Part shown: positions 22,727 through 35,213 of the stretch, in pieces
How positions within the stretch are numbered: the first letter of the stretch is position 1
How the letters are laid out: each line of letters starts with the position of its first letter
Origin: Rhizoclosmatium globosum
Lineage: Eukaryota; Chytridiomycota; Chytridiomycetes; Chytridiales; Chytriomycetaceae
Direction of reading: 5' to 3'
Length of the DNA: 64,000 nucleotides
NCBI GenBank assembly: GCA_002104985.1
Contig: MCGO01000174.1
Location: 16,070-80,069 of the forward strand
Position numbers and translations under genes: made by a program
The notes under the pieces: model-generated
What the model was told of the DNA's origin: nothing
Seen by the model: only the letters and a program-made list of their open reading frames with translations
The model's database searches: none

Positions 22727-22804
22727 TTGTTTTGAGTAGATTTTGAGAGAAATGGAAATAAAAACATGCATATATTGTATTATGATTTGATGATTCTATA
22801 CTAA

Positions 22805-25800
22805 TCACCGTCTTGCTGCCAACGCTCTAGAATGTTTCGTAAGTCGCCGAGTAATCTTCCTAGATTCCAGAGTTTGTTTGAATCCAGACATGGAAAGCTC
22901 TTCACGCAAAGGAATCTCCTCATCCTCATCACCCTCACCTACGACTAATTTTCCATTCCTAACCGTCAGTCCTCTATCTGAGAAAGGGGCCATTCCTTCC
23001 ACAGCTCTCAATTTTCCCTTTTGATCCAAGACTGTCTTTTGCAGAGACGATCCTACGACTTGACGAGAATTCTGGTTTTGCTTCCGCTTTACAATGTCAT
23101 CAACTTCTTGGTTCTCTTCGTTTGCACGATTCAGAGATTCCTGAAACGTCCAAATTACCCGGAAGAGCTCTTGCGCATTGCTGATGTTGTCGCCGTCTGA
23201 CTTGTACGATTCACCAAGATAAACCAACAATTTGTGAACACTCCATTCAACGGAATCGGCCAAATCGCATACTTGGTTCAGGATGGACTCATTTTTGTGG
23301 ATGAAGCCCTTGGTGACATACAGAAAAACGTTGTCGGCTGCAGTTTCCCCTTCCATCTGTTCGATAATGATGGTTTCATTTTCCATTTCGTTGAATGCGT
23401 CTTTAAGGTCTTGTACAGCTTGAAGCAAACCTTCAATTGAAATACGAGAAGCTGGTCCCACAGTTGGAAGTTCCGACTGTAAGTCCAGAACTTTTTCATC
23501 AGTTTCTTGCAATCGTCGAGCCAAGTAATGAAGCATCGTAGGAGCCCAGTTCTTCAAATTGCTATTTTCAGAAGCCTTGATATCCCTCAACTTCAGTAAT
23601 GAAGACATTTCAAAGCCATAAGCTCCGCCTCGGAATGTGTTCTTGTTGACAAAGTTTCCAATCACCAAAACCGCTTCCAAGACTTTTTTAAACTTTTCTG
23701 AAGTCATGACGTCATCTATAGCTTGCGAGATGCACTTTAAATTCGTCTCAATTTCAACAACATTTTCAAGGAACCGATTCTGGAACGATACCGACTCCAA
23801 CCGCATCTTAAGCCGTGGAATTGAAGCAACAGACTTGATGAACTTTTCACCTTCTGGTAGAGACGCTGGATCGCCGTTGAAAGACTTGACAAGCTCAATC
23901 TCAGATTCGGTAGGAATGATTTGAAGTAATATATCAATGTTTTCCGGAGTCAATACTTCCGGAGACATGGAAACGATTCCATCACGGACTTGTTGCCTCG
24001 TTAAACGAGACCCCTCCGAACTATATAGGTTTCCAAATAGGGCTTGAATTTGGTGAGACCGAGCTTTATCCAGAATCACGACTTTTTGGAGAGGCGCTTC
24101 CGAAATCTCATGTCCCTTTTCAAAGAGAGACGACAAGGCTTCGAGCTCATTAGGTTCCAGTATCTTGTTTGCAAGACTGTTTGGTTTCACGTAAGAGTCA
24201 TTCACAACCTGTTTCCAGACGCTATTATTGACTGCCTTTTCTGGCACTTTGGCCCAGTCCAAACTCTATTCGAATTAGAACAACGCTTGTGAACTCAAAT
24301 GGTTACAAACCTGGAGTCCACCAGACAAGGGAACGTCAAGAACGGGTAAATCTTTTTCACTGCTTCCACTTGCAACATTTTGATGCGCTGACTCAGAAAG
24401 AATTGTTTTCTTCCTCAACAGTTGCTTTTCAGTCTTCACAGCTGCCAAAGCTTCATCACGTTCGTGAGCCAACGTCCCAACAAGTTCTTTCAATCGACGC
24501 ACTTCGTCTTCAAGGTTACTTTGCGAAACAGCTTGAATTTGTTGTCCAGATATATACTCCTGCAAATCCGCTATTTCTTGTCTTCGCTGCTCCTCGCTAC
24601 TTTGTGAGATCAAGAGGTTGACCTTTAGGTCCTCGATTTCTTGACGAAGAGAGTGGATCATTCCGTTATGCAGTTCACGAGAACCGCCTTGGAATCCTGA
24701 TGCGGATTCAACAGCATCAACCAGAGAATGGGCGACAACACGCCAGTCATCATATGACTCAAATGCGGCATTTGCGATAATGTAAGTGAGACGGTCGGTA
24801 AGCGCCAGCAGGTTAATTGTCTGTGGAGTTGTTTTCAAAGCTGCAAAGAAAGACTGAAGGTGTTCAAGAATGGACGTTCCAACTTCCTTGGTTTCAGAGG
24901 AAGAGGCCGCAAGGCTGAGGAGGATATCGTTTGTGATTTGGTAGGGAGACCTGAAATGGAACGTGAACACATATTCGCGCCAATATACAATTCACTTACA
25001 TGGCGCCTTGCATCGCAACTCGAGGGATTTCCGCATCTTGTCTGATTTCATCCGCATCATCGGTCCTACCCATTTCATATAACTCCACACACTCAACAAA
25101 CTCCCCGATTTCATTTCCAGAAACGTCACTTGCAGCCGCACTTGCCAATAACATGACTTCCTCAATCACATCTCGTAACCCAGCAGCTTCAAGCGACTTT
25201 CTCAGCTTAGATCGACCCGCAACGTTTTCATCAGAATCGATATACGACACGATAAACTTGAGCAACGATATGCGAAACCTCCACACTACACTCGCATCGA
25301 GTCCTGCTCCAGCCTCAGGAGTCTCAAACGCAGGATCAACCGGTACTTTCCCTTTCCTATCTCGATTCACAGTAGCACTACCACCACCACCGGCACCAAA
25401 GGAACGACCACCACCACCGGCACCACCAACAACCAACCGAAACGGATCCAACAAAGTCGGAACAAGCGTCCCAACTCCATCAATATACTCCAACCCTTGC
25501 TGTACAAGCCTCAACGCCTCAACCCCTTCCAAACAAAACACAGCCGCAAGGTCATACGCGCGTGCCCTCATCACCAAATTCTCCGATAATATGATTCCAT
25601 CCATACTCATAAGGAGGTACACAACCTCCGCAACGAGGTTCCGTGTGGAGACGAGGTCAGTGCGGTGAAAGCAGGAGAGACAGTCAAGCACGCGGAGACG
25701 GATTTCGTCAGCACGGACAGAAGAGAAGGTAATTGTGCCATTGCGGGAACCTTGTTTGATTTGGTGGGAGGAAGGCCACGTCTGCTAATGTCGGAGAAGG

Positions 25801-27213
25801 ATGTTCCGTCGTGGAGACGGCGGAGAACGTGTTGGAGGGCGTCGAGGCCTGTGATTGAGGCGCGCAAGTCGAGGATATATACTGTGACGTGTGTGAATTG
25901 TTTTTGAAAGACGGAGGACGTGTCGGACAGGAGTGAGGGTAGGTTTGAGAGGATACGAAACAGCGCTTTTGATGTTAATGATCTAATAAAATAGAATTGT
26001 TAAAAGATGCTGGAATTGGTAGATCAACGTAACTGGTCCATCAACTGAGTTATGATCACTTCGACAGATTTTGGCATGAGCGAATTGTCATCCAAGCTCT
26101 TTGATAATAGATTTGGGGAAGCAGGAGGTGTTGTGCTCAGGTTTATCATCAGCGCGGATTCTGGCTTTGGGGGAGATAGGGGAACTCGCTCAGTAACAAT
26201 GTCAGCCAAGACTTCAAATGAGTGAGGTTCAGTCTCATTTAAAACTTCGTCTGAATTTGATGGCAAGTTTGGCTGAGGTTCATAGGGATATATTGTAGGC
26301 GACATGACAATTTCCAGAGCCGATGCAGAGGACTGCGAAGGTTCATTGGAAATTGGTGGGGTATTCTGAGAAATATCATATGAAGGGGGTGGCGGAATCG
26401 GTTCTAGCGTCTGGACGTTTTCCACTGATTGAACATGCCTCACGTCAGATTGTTGAATTTGGTTGACAGGCTCAGGAGCAGGAGGAATTGATGTTGTAGA
26501 TGCTAATTGAGTATGATTCAAGAGGATTGAGTATTTCTGCAGAATCGCCTTCTTGCTTTCTAGATTTGCCTTTTCGAACATTGCGAGGACATCCTGCTTC
26601 TGAGATCCAGACACGTTCAGGGACGCCTTTGTAGTCAATATTGAGTGAGGGTTGACAGCAGTTGAACATGAACACGAACACGCACCAGAACATTCTCAAA
26701 GTTTCTGATCAAATCAGCATCTTCTGTCTGGATCTGGTTGGGTTGAGGAACGGGTTGCGGAATAGGTTGTGTGGTCGATTGAGCGGGAGCTGTCACCGAC
26801 AAAAGAGGCAGGGGCAGGGGCACGGCAACATCGCGAAAGAAAGACGATTCAGCCGTGCCAGGATTCGGCACGGGCGTCGGCGAAAGCGGAAGCGGAAGCG
26901 GAACCGAGGCGGATCGAGTCAGCGGCGACCGGAACAGCGATCCGACTTGGCCGAAAACACTGCGCCGAATCGGAACTATTGTTTCGTTTGATGACGCGGA
27001 CTTGGTTGGCGGTGTCGGTGGTCGCGGCGTCGACAGCTTCTCGTTTTGAACGAGCAGTTGCTGCTTCGATTCGAGCGGCAGCTTCACGAGCTCCGGCGTG
27101 ATCTTCTGCCCTTTGATGCGCTAACACTATGCCATCAATACACAGGGAGGCACACTCAGGGAAAACCTCACAAGCATCCGCTCAAAGTCTCGCTCTATCT
27201 GGGCGGCATCCAT
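22805..27213 (-). CDS. Formin, diaphanous type, complete
   Basis: Seven exons on the minus strand (27213-27172, 27120-26686, 26626-26034, 25982-25829, 25784-25000, 24950-24311, 24265-22805), all joined in phase by 44-59-nt introns, give about 1369 residues. Start MDAAQIERDFERML opens the GTPase-binding domain, continued by KITPELVKLPLESKQQ and VLAMFEKANLESKKAILQKY. FH3 begins with LFRILSNLPSLLSD. A Gly-rich insert (GGAGGGGRSFGAGGGG) interrupts it. A coiled coil precedes FH2 from about residue 884 (SLDWAKVPEKAVNNSVWKQV), with LTRQQVRDGI and NFVNKNTFRGGAYGF. The basic tail ESRKITRRLTKH resembles an autoregulatory domain. FH1 is missing: only a few prolines lie before FH2, although proline-rich segments occur near the N-terminus. 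Paralog of the formin at window start. Confidence 0.92.
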
Positions 27214-27261
27214 TTCTTGAGCCTGTCCGACAAATTATACAAAAGAAATGATTATGCTTTA

Positions 27262-28997
27262 TTAGACATCTCTTCCTGCCATTGGTCGACAATTCAATGC
27301 ACGCACAAATTCCTCCTCAGAGAAATCAAGCAGTGCTGCCGCTTCCAAATGCAACTTCTGTCGCTTCAAATTATCAATCAGCATATTCTGCTTCTTGAAT
27401 ACTGAAAGCAACTCGGCTTTTTGTTTCGTGAGCTTCTTATTTTCCGTCAAGAGGGCTTGCTGGTTTTTCTTGAGCGCCTCAATCTTGTCTTTAGAGTCTG
27501 CATTGGCTTTGGTGAGTGATTGCTTTAGTTTGTCAATCTCCTCCAAGGCACGGTTTAATCTGTATATACACCATTTAAGTAAAAAGTGACTTATTATAAA
27601 GAGAAATCACCTCAAGTCTTTTGAGTTGGCGTCGTTTTCCGTGTTTCTTCTCTCCTTGTTCAAGCCATCCAATTCCTGTTCGTAGTGTCAAAAGCGAAAT
27701 AAGGCCACCACTAGTAATTATACCTTCTTTAATGAAGTTCTTTCCGTTTCCAAAGTCTCGTTCCTCACTTTGAGTTCTGCATTTGACTTTGTGACTTTAT
27801 CGACTTGACTCTACCGAAGAATGATATTAGCAGTAGAATCATCACACAAAATGCCAGTTACCTGCAGTGTATGAATATTCTTGATTATCTTGCTCCTATC
27901 CTCATCAAAAAACTTGAGTTTCTCCTCCAACACAGCGATTGCATTATCCTTGATTCCCTGATTCTTGACAACCTTTTCCATTTCTTCTTGAACAACAACA
28001 AGTTTTGCTTTCAGAAGCCTGTTGGTCGCCTCTTGAGTTGGCGGGGTTTGGACGTTTCAGTATGGTTTCTTCTCTCTTACAAACGCCTTACCCAACCCAA
28101 TTCCTTCTTCCATAGGTCCCAATGATAATAAAGTGTTTGATAACGGTTTCGTTTCATTTTTCGCCAACGCACTCGAAGGCCTCCTGTATATCCCATAATC
28201 ATGTTAGAATTTGCAAATATGAAACTTACGAATTCACGTCTTACGTTGAAGAAACGCGCGGAGGCTGTGTCGCAGGGTCACTAATAGGCTAGAGTGATAG
28301 GTTAAAATCAAAATACAGCAAGCAGGATTCAAACCATTGGAATGACAGATTTTGCCCCCTTCCCCCTCAAATCTGCTGATGGTGCTGCTTTTTTGATGGC
28401 TGACTTTAGAATAGAGGAAGGGCGTTTCGGGACAGGTGTCGGTGCAGAAGGTTTTGGGGCAACAATAGGCGCATACTCTGCAGCTCTACTAATCACCTCC
28501 GTGATTGGTTTGTTTTCTTCAACAGAATCTTCAGCGACAGTTGGTTGGAGGAGGTAATGTGAAAGCGGCTTTTGAAGATGCTCTTTCCCCTCTTTCTAGA
28601 ATGCAAATCACACATTCAAGTTTAAAAGTGCATAATAGTTTGACTGAAAGCACAAACCACGAGAAGTTCGGCTTTCTTCACCACGAGGTCAGATTTAAGC
28701 TGAAGTTCTTTGTTTTTGCGACTGATTTGGTAAATAGGATGAGTTCATTGAAACCAGCATGGCGCGTAGAGTCACACACATGTATTCTTTTTCCCGTTTG
28801 AGAAGTTCTTTGCTGAGCGTAAAGTCTGTTTGAAAGTGAATCAGGAAACCTGTCAAACAAAAATTCCTTTCGATCATCTTACGGTCATCCATTTCGGCAC
28901 CGTCTGAAATGCCGCTCGAATCACTGACCGCCGGGCTGCTTCGGCCGGAATGCATGTCATGTGGAAGAAGAACTACTGTATGTGAGGTTGGGTCCAT
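27262..28997 (-). CDS. TEX9: TEX9-like coiled-coil protein
   Basis: Coiled-coil protein of the testis-expressed 9 family, linked in animals to centriolar satellites and cilia. It has about nine exons with short introns. Start MDPTSHTVVLLPHDM at 28997. Recognisable parts: a KELLKREKEYIRKNKELQLK helix across an intron near 28770; a proline/serine-rich linker (APIVAPKPSAPTPVPKRP); the family-like EATNRLLKAKLVVVQEEMEK; coiled coil in several exons; and the C-terminal signature NMLIDNLKRQKLHLEAAALL followed by DFSEEEFVRAL. The stop at 27262 lies only 48 bp upstream of the formin start on the same strand. Presence of this gene suggests a flagellated life stage. The 5' exon junctions near 28860 are the least certain. 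Confidence 0.82.
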
Positions 28998-29350
28998 TTT
29001 GGTTCAAAGATTGGACAATTTCAGTCTCACTACATAAAGTAATGAAAAGAGAAGAAATAGATGAATAAGAAAAGAAGTAGAATCTGTCTATACCCAAAAC
29101 AAAACATATTCGATTTCTGAAACAATGGTGACTTTGAGGAGTCATCACTCATATACAGCCGCCTTGTATTATTCCCAGGGAACGCTTTGCCCTTATTAAG
29201 TACTCTATTTCTGTTAATATCGTTGTGTAATCTCAATTGCACCAAACAAACAGATAAGAAAGTGTTACAACTAAACAAAATATCGTATATTGGTTATAAA
29301 TGAATACATCTATTTCACTACAAAAGAAGAGGTAGGTCCAGAGCAACAAA
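28998..29350. other. Intergenic, no supported feature
   Basis: AT-rich spacer between TEX9 (transcribed away from it) and the 3' end of the Ser/Thr-rich gene. It must include the TEX9 promoter. No RNA gene or repeat seen. Confidence 0.5.
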
Positions 29351-30977
29351 TCAGAGAACGAAAACTACAGCAAAGACACCAATGAATGAGCACTTGAAAG
29401 CGTTAGATTGCATAAGGTTCTTTGATGAAGCAACAGGCGCCGGTGGCTTGTACTCGGGAGTTGGAGCCACAGGCTTTGGTGCAACGTAACCTGGCTCAGA
29501 AGTCTTTGAAGCATTCGCGACTGGCACAGTTGTGATACCTGGTGCATTGCCGGCTGGTTTAACCGTGCTGCTTGGTTTCCCAGTAGCAACAAGGTCAATA
29601 ATCGGAAGCGTGAAAACTTGTGATTCTGTCACCAAGGTTGACACTGGTCTGGAAGAACTGGCAGTAACGGTATTGCCGGCATTGACAACAGTTCTGGTTG
29701 AAGTCCCCGCCAAAGAAGAAGCGGTTGATTGAGGCTGAGAAGTAGATGGGGTAGCAGTTGTTGACGCATAGGTAACCGCAGTGCTTGCAGACGATTCAGT
29801 CGAAAGTCTCTGAGAAGTGACCACAGCTGTAGTAGATTGACCAGTCGTTGCAATAGATTCAGTTGTTGCGGTGGCCACGTAAGACGAGGTACTCAAGACC
29901 TCAGTGCTTGCAGATGCACTTGTATTAATCTCAGTAGAAGAGGCTGGCAATTCAGAAGTACTTGGCACTGTCGAGAAATAACTTGTTGCGATGGACTCAA
30001 TTGAGGTTGCGATAGAAGCTGTGACACTTGGCGTTTCAGAGCTGAGGAATGTGCTTGAAAACACTTCAATGCTAGCTGAAATAGTGGATGGAATAACATC
30101 GGTAGTCGTGTGAAGATCCACTGTGGAGGAACCATTATTTTCGGTGGAGACGGTGGCAGGTTCAGTTGTAGGAGTTGCCTCGGACACTGTGGTTTTAGTC
30201 GATGAATCCACCGAGATAGTTGTGGAGAAACCTTGGATGCTTGTGGTAGTGGCCTCAACAGTTGTTTGCTCAGGTGTTGATTGAATAGTACTCGTGACAG
30301 GAACCACGGTTGACTGAGAATCCAAGCTGGAAGAGATCGCAACGGTAGAAGTTTGGCTCGGGATAGCTGTGGTAACGGTTTGAATTGTCGATAATACGGA
30401 ACTTTGAGTGGTCGTTGTTGTGTTGACAACTGGGACTGGACAGTTGTCATCTCCCTTGTAACACAACCCTCCTTCACCTTTTGACCCGAAGTATCGAATC
30501 TCTTGTATTTGAATGTTGGGAATGGGGTCAAAACCTGGACCAACGACTAAGGAGCAAACATCATGCACCGTACATGTGTCAACAACACATGTTAACGTTT
30601 TCATTGGCTTGCCCTTGACACTTTCGATTGTGAAGGTTTCCGATACTGGCGGCTGCGAATTGCAGATGTAAGTCACGCTTTCGACGACGTATTTATCTTT
30701 CTCCGGCATTCCGATATCAATGATCACAGACATTTCCTCTGTTTCTAACGCATAGAAAGATCCTTTTGGAGCGCATACGTAAGTCAGTGACGAACACCAA
30801 TCAGCAGGTTAACTCACCAACGTAATCGAATGCATAGATAGCCTCACCCCAAGGCGCCCTGAACGGACTTACCCAAGGGTCTGACTGAATCATACATGAT
30901 TGTTGATACTGCGAGCAGTATTGGCTGGCAGCAGCGATGAGCGAGGCTGATACAAGGAGTAGAAGTCTCATCAGCAT
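29351..30977 (-). CDS. Secreted Ser/Thr-rich wall protein with probable GPI anchor
   Basis: Two exons (30977-30818 and 30762-29351) with a 55-nt intron give about 523 residues. Exon 1 supplies a signal peptide (MLMRLLLLVSASLIAAAS) that the long frame alone lacks. Residues to about 160 form a Cys-containing globular domain (CVVDTCTVHDVCSLV, GGLCYKGDDNC) that I do not recognise. The following 300 or so residues are Ser/Thr/Val repeats with TTTTTQSSV and SSTEINTSASAS, a heavily O-glycosylated stalk. The C-terminus ends in a hydrophobic stretch (CSFIGVFAVVFVL) without a cytoplasmic tail, typical of a GPI-attachment signal. Probable cell-surface adhesin or wall protein; O-mannosylation would depend on the Dol-P-Man made with DPM3. 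Confidence 0.75.
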
Positions 30978-32109
30978 CAAGATGGTATCACGTGTGTCTT
31001 TTTCTTTTGAACAAAAATGCTGACGAGATGGAGGCCGAAACTGAATTTTTGCAAACTTGTTTCACCGGTTGGGCTTGATCGAGGAAAGCTACATGACTCA
31101 ACCAACACTCCCTACACAATGATAAAAGTACTTGTGAGCTTCTAGAACGTACCTAATAGCACCAACCTTTCCAAGAGTATCAGCTGCTGGGCGAGCCCAA
31201 TCTTTTTGCACTTAGACACCCTGTGATATCACTTATAACCTATGTTACAGGAAAAGCACATAAATCATGAAGTGAAACAGAAGTATATCAGCTTTTATAA
31301 TTTCAAAGAAAAAGGGAGGTTATCTTGATTGGCACCAAGCCCAACACATATCACTCATCAATCGAAAATAATGATAGTCAGGATTTGTTAATGTCTTCAG
31401 AGAAGCTAAACTCTTATTTTCTCGTCGTCTGGCTACTTCCCTCGACTTTGTTTGCCGCTATAATTGAGTCTGAAGTGAACGAAAAATCGAGTCTGAAAGG
31501 CACGAGTTTGAATTTGAGTCTGAACGACAGAAAAGTATCATATCATTATGTCATTTTTGAAAGTCCCGTTACACCTCATGCGGGGCATACCCTGATTGTG
31601 GTTCGTTTTTGACGACGTCATCATTTTCCTACAGATCTCAGCCACCCAGATAGTCGAACCATCGACAAATAAATAAATATCATAACTTGCCAAAACCTCC
31701 ACAATGCGGCCCAATTTAAGTTTGTAATGAAAACAACCATCTCTTCTTGCACTCCTTCAGCTGTAAAGATCTTTAGAACCCTCCTTCGTATTTTCTTATA
31801 CTTGCTAACAAAACAAGATGAATCGAAAGACCAGAGCCAATTCGCGGAAAATTAATTATGCTTAATTTCTTTTTGAGCTGGGCGTTGCTCGGAGCAGCCA
31901 AACGAGAACACATATTGATCCAAGCTGTGTGAGTAATAATTTAAAAAATCCCGGCTTTCGGTTTGGGAGAAATTGTCACGCAAAACCCTCATTTGTGAGA
32001 GAATGCATCCACACAACGCGTCATTCCATTGCCGTCGTGATGCTTCCACGCCACCCTTCTCAAAACCAACACTCCAACTCACAACCCTTCATCAACGACC
32101 CTTCTCATG
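30978..32109. other. Intergenic, no supported gene
   Basis: About 1.1 kb upstream of the Ser/Thr-rich gene and left of the transposon. A plus-strand frame at 31325-31612 (95 residues) lacks homology and intron or codon signals, and is not supported. No tRNA or repeat recognised. Confidence 0.5.
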
Positions 32110-32408
32110 AAAAACAGTGCTCTAGGTGAGGTTTGAACTCACGGCCTCCTGCGTGCATACGGATGATGCAATCCATATAAGACAGGCACTCTAACCACTG
32201 AGTTACAAGAGCTCCCCCCCAAAAATGGTCCGTACATCATGACAGGCATAGTTGGATCCTCCGCCGACGTCCTCCAGTGGCCCGTCCATCCACCCCTCGC
32301 ACCCTCCACAACCTGCTGACCAAAAACACTGTCCACAACACCAAATCTTCAAACGCGGTGTTATGTTTGGTGCTTAAAAATATTGAAGAATGAAGGGTTT
32401 GTGTCATG
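32110..32408. repeat. Left terminal inverted repeat
   Basis: Matches the right repeat in reverse complement from the end (AAAAACAGTGCTC) to about the phrase GAATGAAGGGTTTGTGT. It includes GGACGGGCCACTGG and a poly-C/poly-A run (CCCCCCCAAAAA) beside the tRNA 5' end. Differences from the right copy are scattered single bases and small indels. Confidence 0.85.
32118..32212 (-). tRNA. tRNA-Ile(UAU)-like, intron-containing (left TIR copy)
   Basis: Read on the minus strand: acceptor GCTCTTG paired with CTAGAGC (one T-T mismatch), D-arm ACTC/GAGT with AGTGGTTA loop, anticodon stem CCTGT/GCAGG, loop CTTATA, T-arm GTGAG-TTCAAAC-CTCAC, discriminator A. Anticodon TAT. A 22-nt intron starts after position 37 (TGGATTGCATCATCCGTATG and two more). 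Box A-like TAACTCAGTGG and box B-like AGTTCAAACCT are present. A run of five T follows within 6 nt of the 3' end. Transcription would point out of the element. Confidence 0.75.
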
Positions 32409-33511
32409 ATCATGATGGAATGTCTGTTTCTGGTGGATTGGAGCTTGTCATAAAATTGTTGCACTGTTCATGGTTTTGGTTGATCTTGAGGATCAATGCC
32501 ATCAAAAACTTTGAATATTATTAGTTTCAGGGCCAGTATGGAATTTGTTAACATCAGATAGAATATACAATCCATCTTTAGGCTGAATTCTTACCATAAA
32601 CCCTTCGCAAGTTGGTGATTTGATCTCAATGTCTCTAATCCTGGACCAATAAACTAATGCTTCTTGCCAAACCCACCAACTCCAACAGCTGTCCAGTGAG
32701 CAATACAGCTCAGTACTCTAGTTTGCAAGATTCCAATACTCAGCCTTGCAAAAACGTCAAGTTCTGGCTGATATGACAGAGCAATTCAATAACACCCATT
32801 CTGTTTGGAAGGCAGCAGAAACAGTAGCCCAAAAGCATAGTTTGAGCAAGGATCAGGAGCGCAGGTTATACTGCAGAAGTAAGAGAGTGCAGGACAATTG
32901 CATGAACCAAAAACACTTTTGTCAACTTACTTGAGACATGATCTATATATAATTGTCCCATTGCATGTTTAGACTTATTTAATTGATTACATCAACAATC
33001 ATTAGGCACAGGGACTTTCAGAGTGGACAGCACAGGCATGGTATGATGGTTTCAAGGAGAGCACAAGGATTGCATTAGACTCGAAATTCAAAAGCCATCA
33101 GTACAGCTTGCACGTCACTGCTTACTGAAGCTGAGGTCAATGACTGGGTTGATTGCTTTGAGGATTAACTTGGTTAATGTGGATGTCTCTTCAACAGTTC
33201 TTCCAGCTCCAATTAGCAACCTTGCGTCAATGCTTCAGGTGAACAAGCCATGAATATTGTTGAAATCGATGCAGAACTTGTTTTGGATGATGACTTGACA
33301 GAAGAGTATGTCTCAGATGTGTCTGATTGCCTGTCTCCTGAACCAAGAAACAGCCATCCACCTTTGAGCGTAAGCCAACTACATGCAGCAAGTGTGGTAA
33401 GACTGGGCATAATAAGAGAGATCGTGTATTTAAATCTATTTATTAAGTTCTATTTTTGATTTGATTGAGTTGAATAAATAAATTAAACATCTCTCATCTG
33501 TGCTGCGTCCT

Positions 33512-35213
33512 TCAAACCTGAAGCATATAGCTCATCATAAAAGCCTTTATGCTTGCAGCTGTTGATGATAGAATCTGGTTTAACGAGATTGCATCTGCAA
33601 TCCACTTTGAAACATTTTCACAACTGTATCCGCTATCTGGATTGTCCATTTTCCATTTGTCACGGTTTCTATTGATGTCCAACATCAAGGATTTGTGACT
33701 GAGACGTGCAACCTTCTGGAACTGAAAGCATCCTGACGCCCAACTTTCTCCACTGATCGGCAACAAGCGCTGTTGAATGTGCCGAGAAATTATCAAGCAT
33801 TAAGAGAAGCTGCAGTTTCTTCTTTCCTGCAGCCTCGTATTCATTTCGTTTGAGTTTGATCCAGGGTAGATACACATACTTGATCCAACGTAGCATCTGC
33901 CCCTCATCACTCCAGTGATTAGGATGGAAACTGGAATAGGTGTGTTGATTCAATTTGCTGTTCTGAGAACCAGACTTGCTATAAGGTAACCATTTTCCGT
34001 CCCAGTATAGATGGCCATTGGAACAAGCTTCTCCCTGGTAAGAGTCACTGCCAGCTTAACCGTGGCAGCTTGTCTCTTGTTCTTGGTGCTTTTAACTTTC
34101 ACGTCCTTCAATCCTTTTGGCTCAACTGTAGTTTGCGTCATATCCCCAAACAGAAGAGGTGTTTCTTCCATATTTACACAACAATCATCTGTGATTCCGT
34201 ACTGCTCTTTGGTTTTGGAAACAATTTCGACAAACATATGTTTGCAATGTCCGCAGGAGGTAATTGTGCCAAGTCAGTTGTTTGATGCAGACTCAAATTA
34301 TGGCGATTCAAGTATTGATGTGCCCAAGCGTACACCCTTTTCATCATTTGTGAAGCATCTGGATTTCCATGATTGAATGCCTGAGGGGCTTTGTTCGCAG
34401 CAGTTTGAGCAACCCAATCTAACAAAACCTTCTGCATATCTCTTCGTTTGCGTATGACAAGGCCAAGTATTTCTGTTTCCACAGCTTCTGGAACCTTGGA
34501 TTTGGCGCCTTGTTGCAACAATTTTTTGTGCACTTTGCCTGGAGTCTTTTCAATGGCATCACGTTTTGTCCGCCAGTCCCGGATTTGCTTTGGCTGTCAT
34601 TTGTGTCTCTTTGAAAGTGATCTGATGGAAGTTCCAGGAACATCCAACTCCCTCAATATGGCAAGCTTATCTGCAAGTGGTCTCGAGTTTCTTCTCCCTG
34701 ATGATAGCACGTCAAGTGCATCGGACACACTTATTTCACCTGACTTTCTCTTTCCAACTCTCCTATCTAATCTATATTTTTATCAGTATTCATGATCTGT
34801 ATTCATTAAAGCAAAGCAGAAGTAGTCACTTACTTGTTTTCTTGTTCATCACTGCTTTCTTCTAAATTAATACCTGACTGTCAAATTTCTTCCTGAATGT
34901 CTTCATTTTCTTGAGATGGGTCGTAGCTATAGTCCTCGAAAAGCATTTCTGGGTTTGTGGCAACTTCTGCAACAGCTTGACACCCAACACTCATCCCATC
35001 AGCCAAAATAGCCCCGCTGCCAGATTCCCTACTATAATTAAGTTTGAACATGTTATTAGTTGCTGAATTTGGGTCCAAATTGTTGTCTTCATTGGTATAG
35101 TGCTCTGAATTGTAATACTGCCCCTCAAAGATGTTCATTCCCCATCCTTCATAGTAATCACAGTTAGAGTTCTGAGAGATTCCATACTCTTCAAATGCGG
35201 TATTTAAATTCAT
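33512..35213 (-). pseudogene. Decayed pogo/Tigger-like DDE transposase
   Basis: The minus-strand reading is broken into frames. First, an acidic N-terminal exon (about 35213-34836, starting near MNLNTAFEEYGISQ) ends in a plausible intron donor after DEQENK. A helix-turn-helix region follows (ADKLAILRELDVPGTSIRSL) with one in-frame TGA near 34590. Then come a middle region (RKRRDMQKVLLDWVAQTAA) and the catalytic core. Core motifs: NMEETPLLFGD at about 34190, where families normally have D in NxDET; LLMLDNFSAHS at about 33815; and TSQSQILDVG at about 33680, followed by a frameshift. There are at least two frameshifts in addition to the stop. CENP-B/pogo ancestry is inferred from the D...D...D spacing and the DNFSAH and LDVG motifs. 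Confidence 0.78.

Noticed and set aside
25783..25829. 29-nt intron in the second formin
   Set aside because: A 44-nt intron (25785-25828) with normal signals joins the same exons in phase.
31325..31612. 95-residue frame with a hydrophobic stretch
   Set aside because: No homology, no splice pattern and poor context; could be chance.
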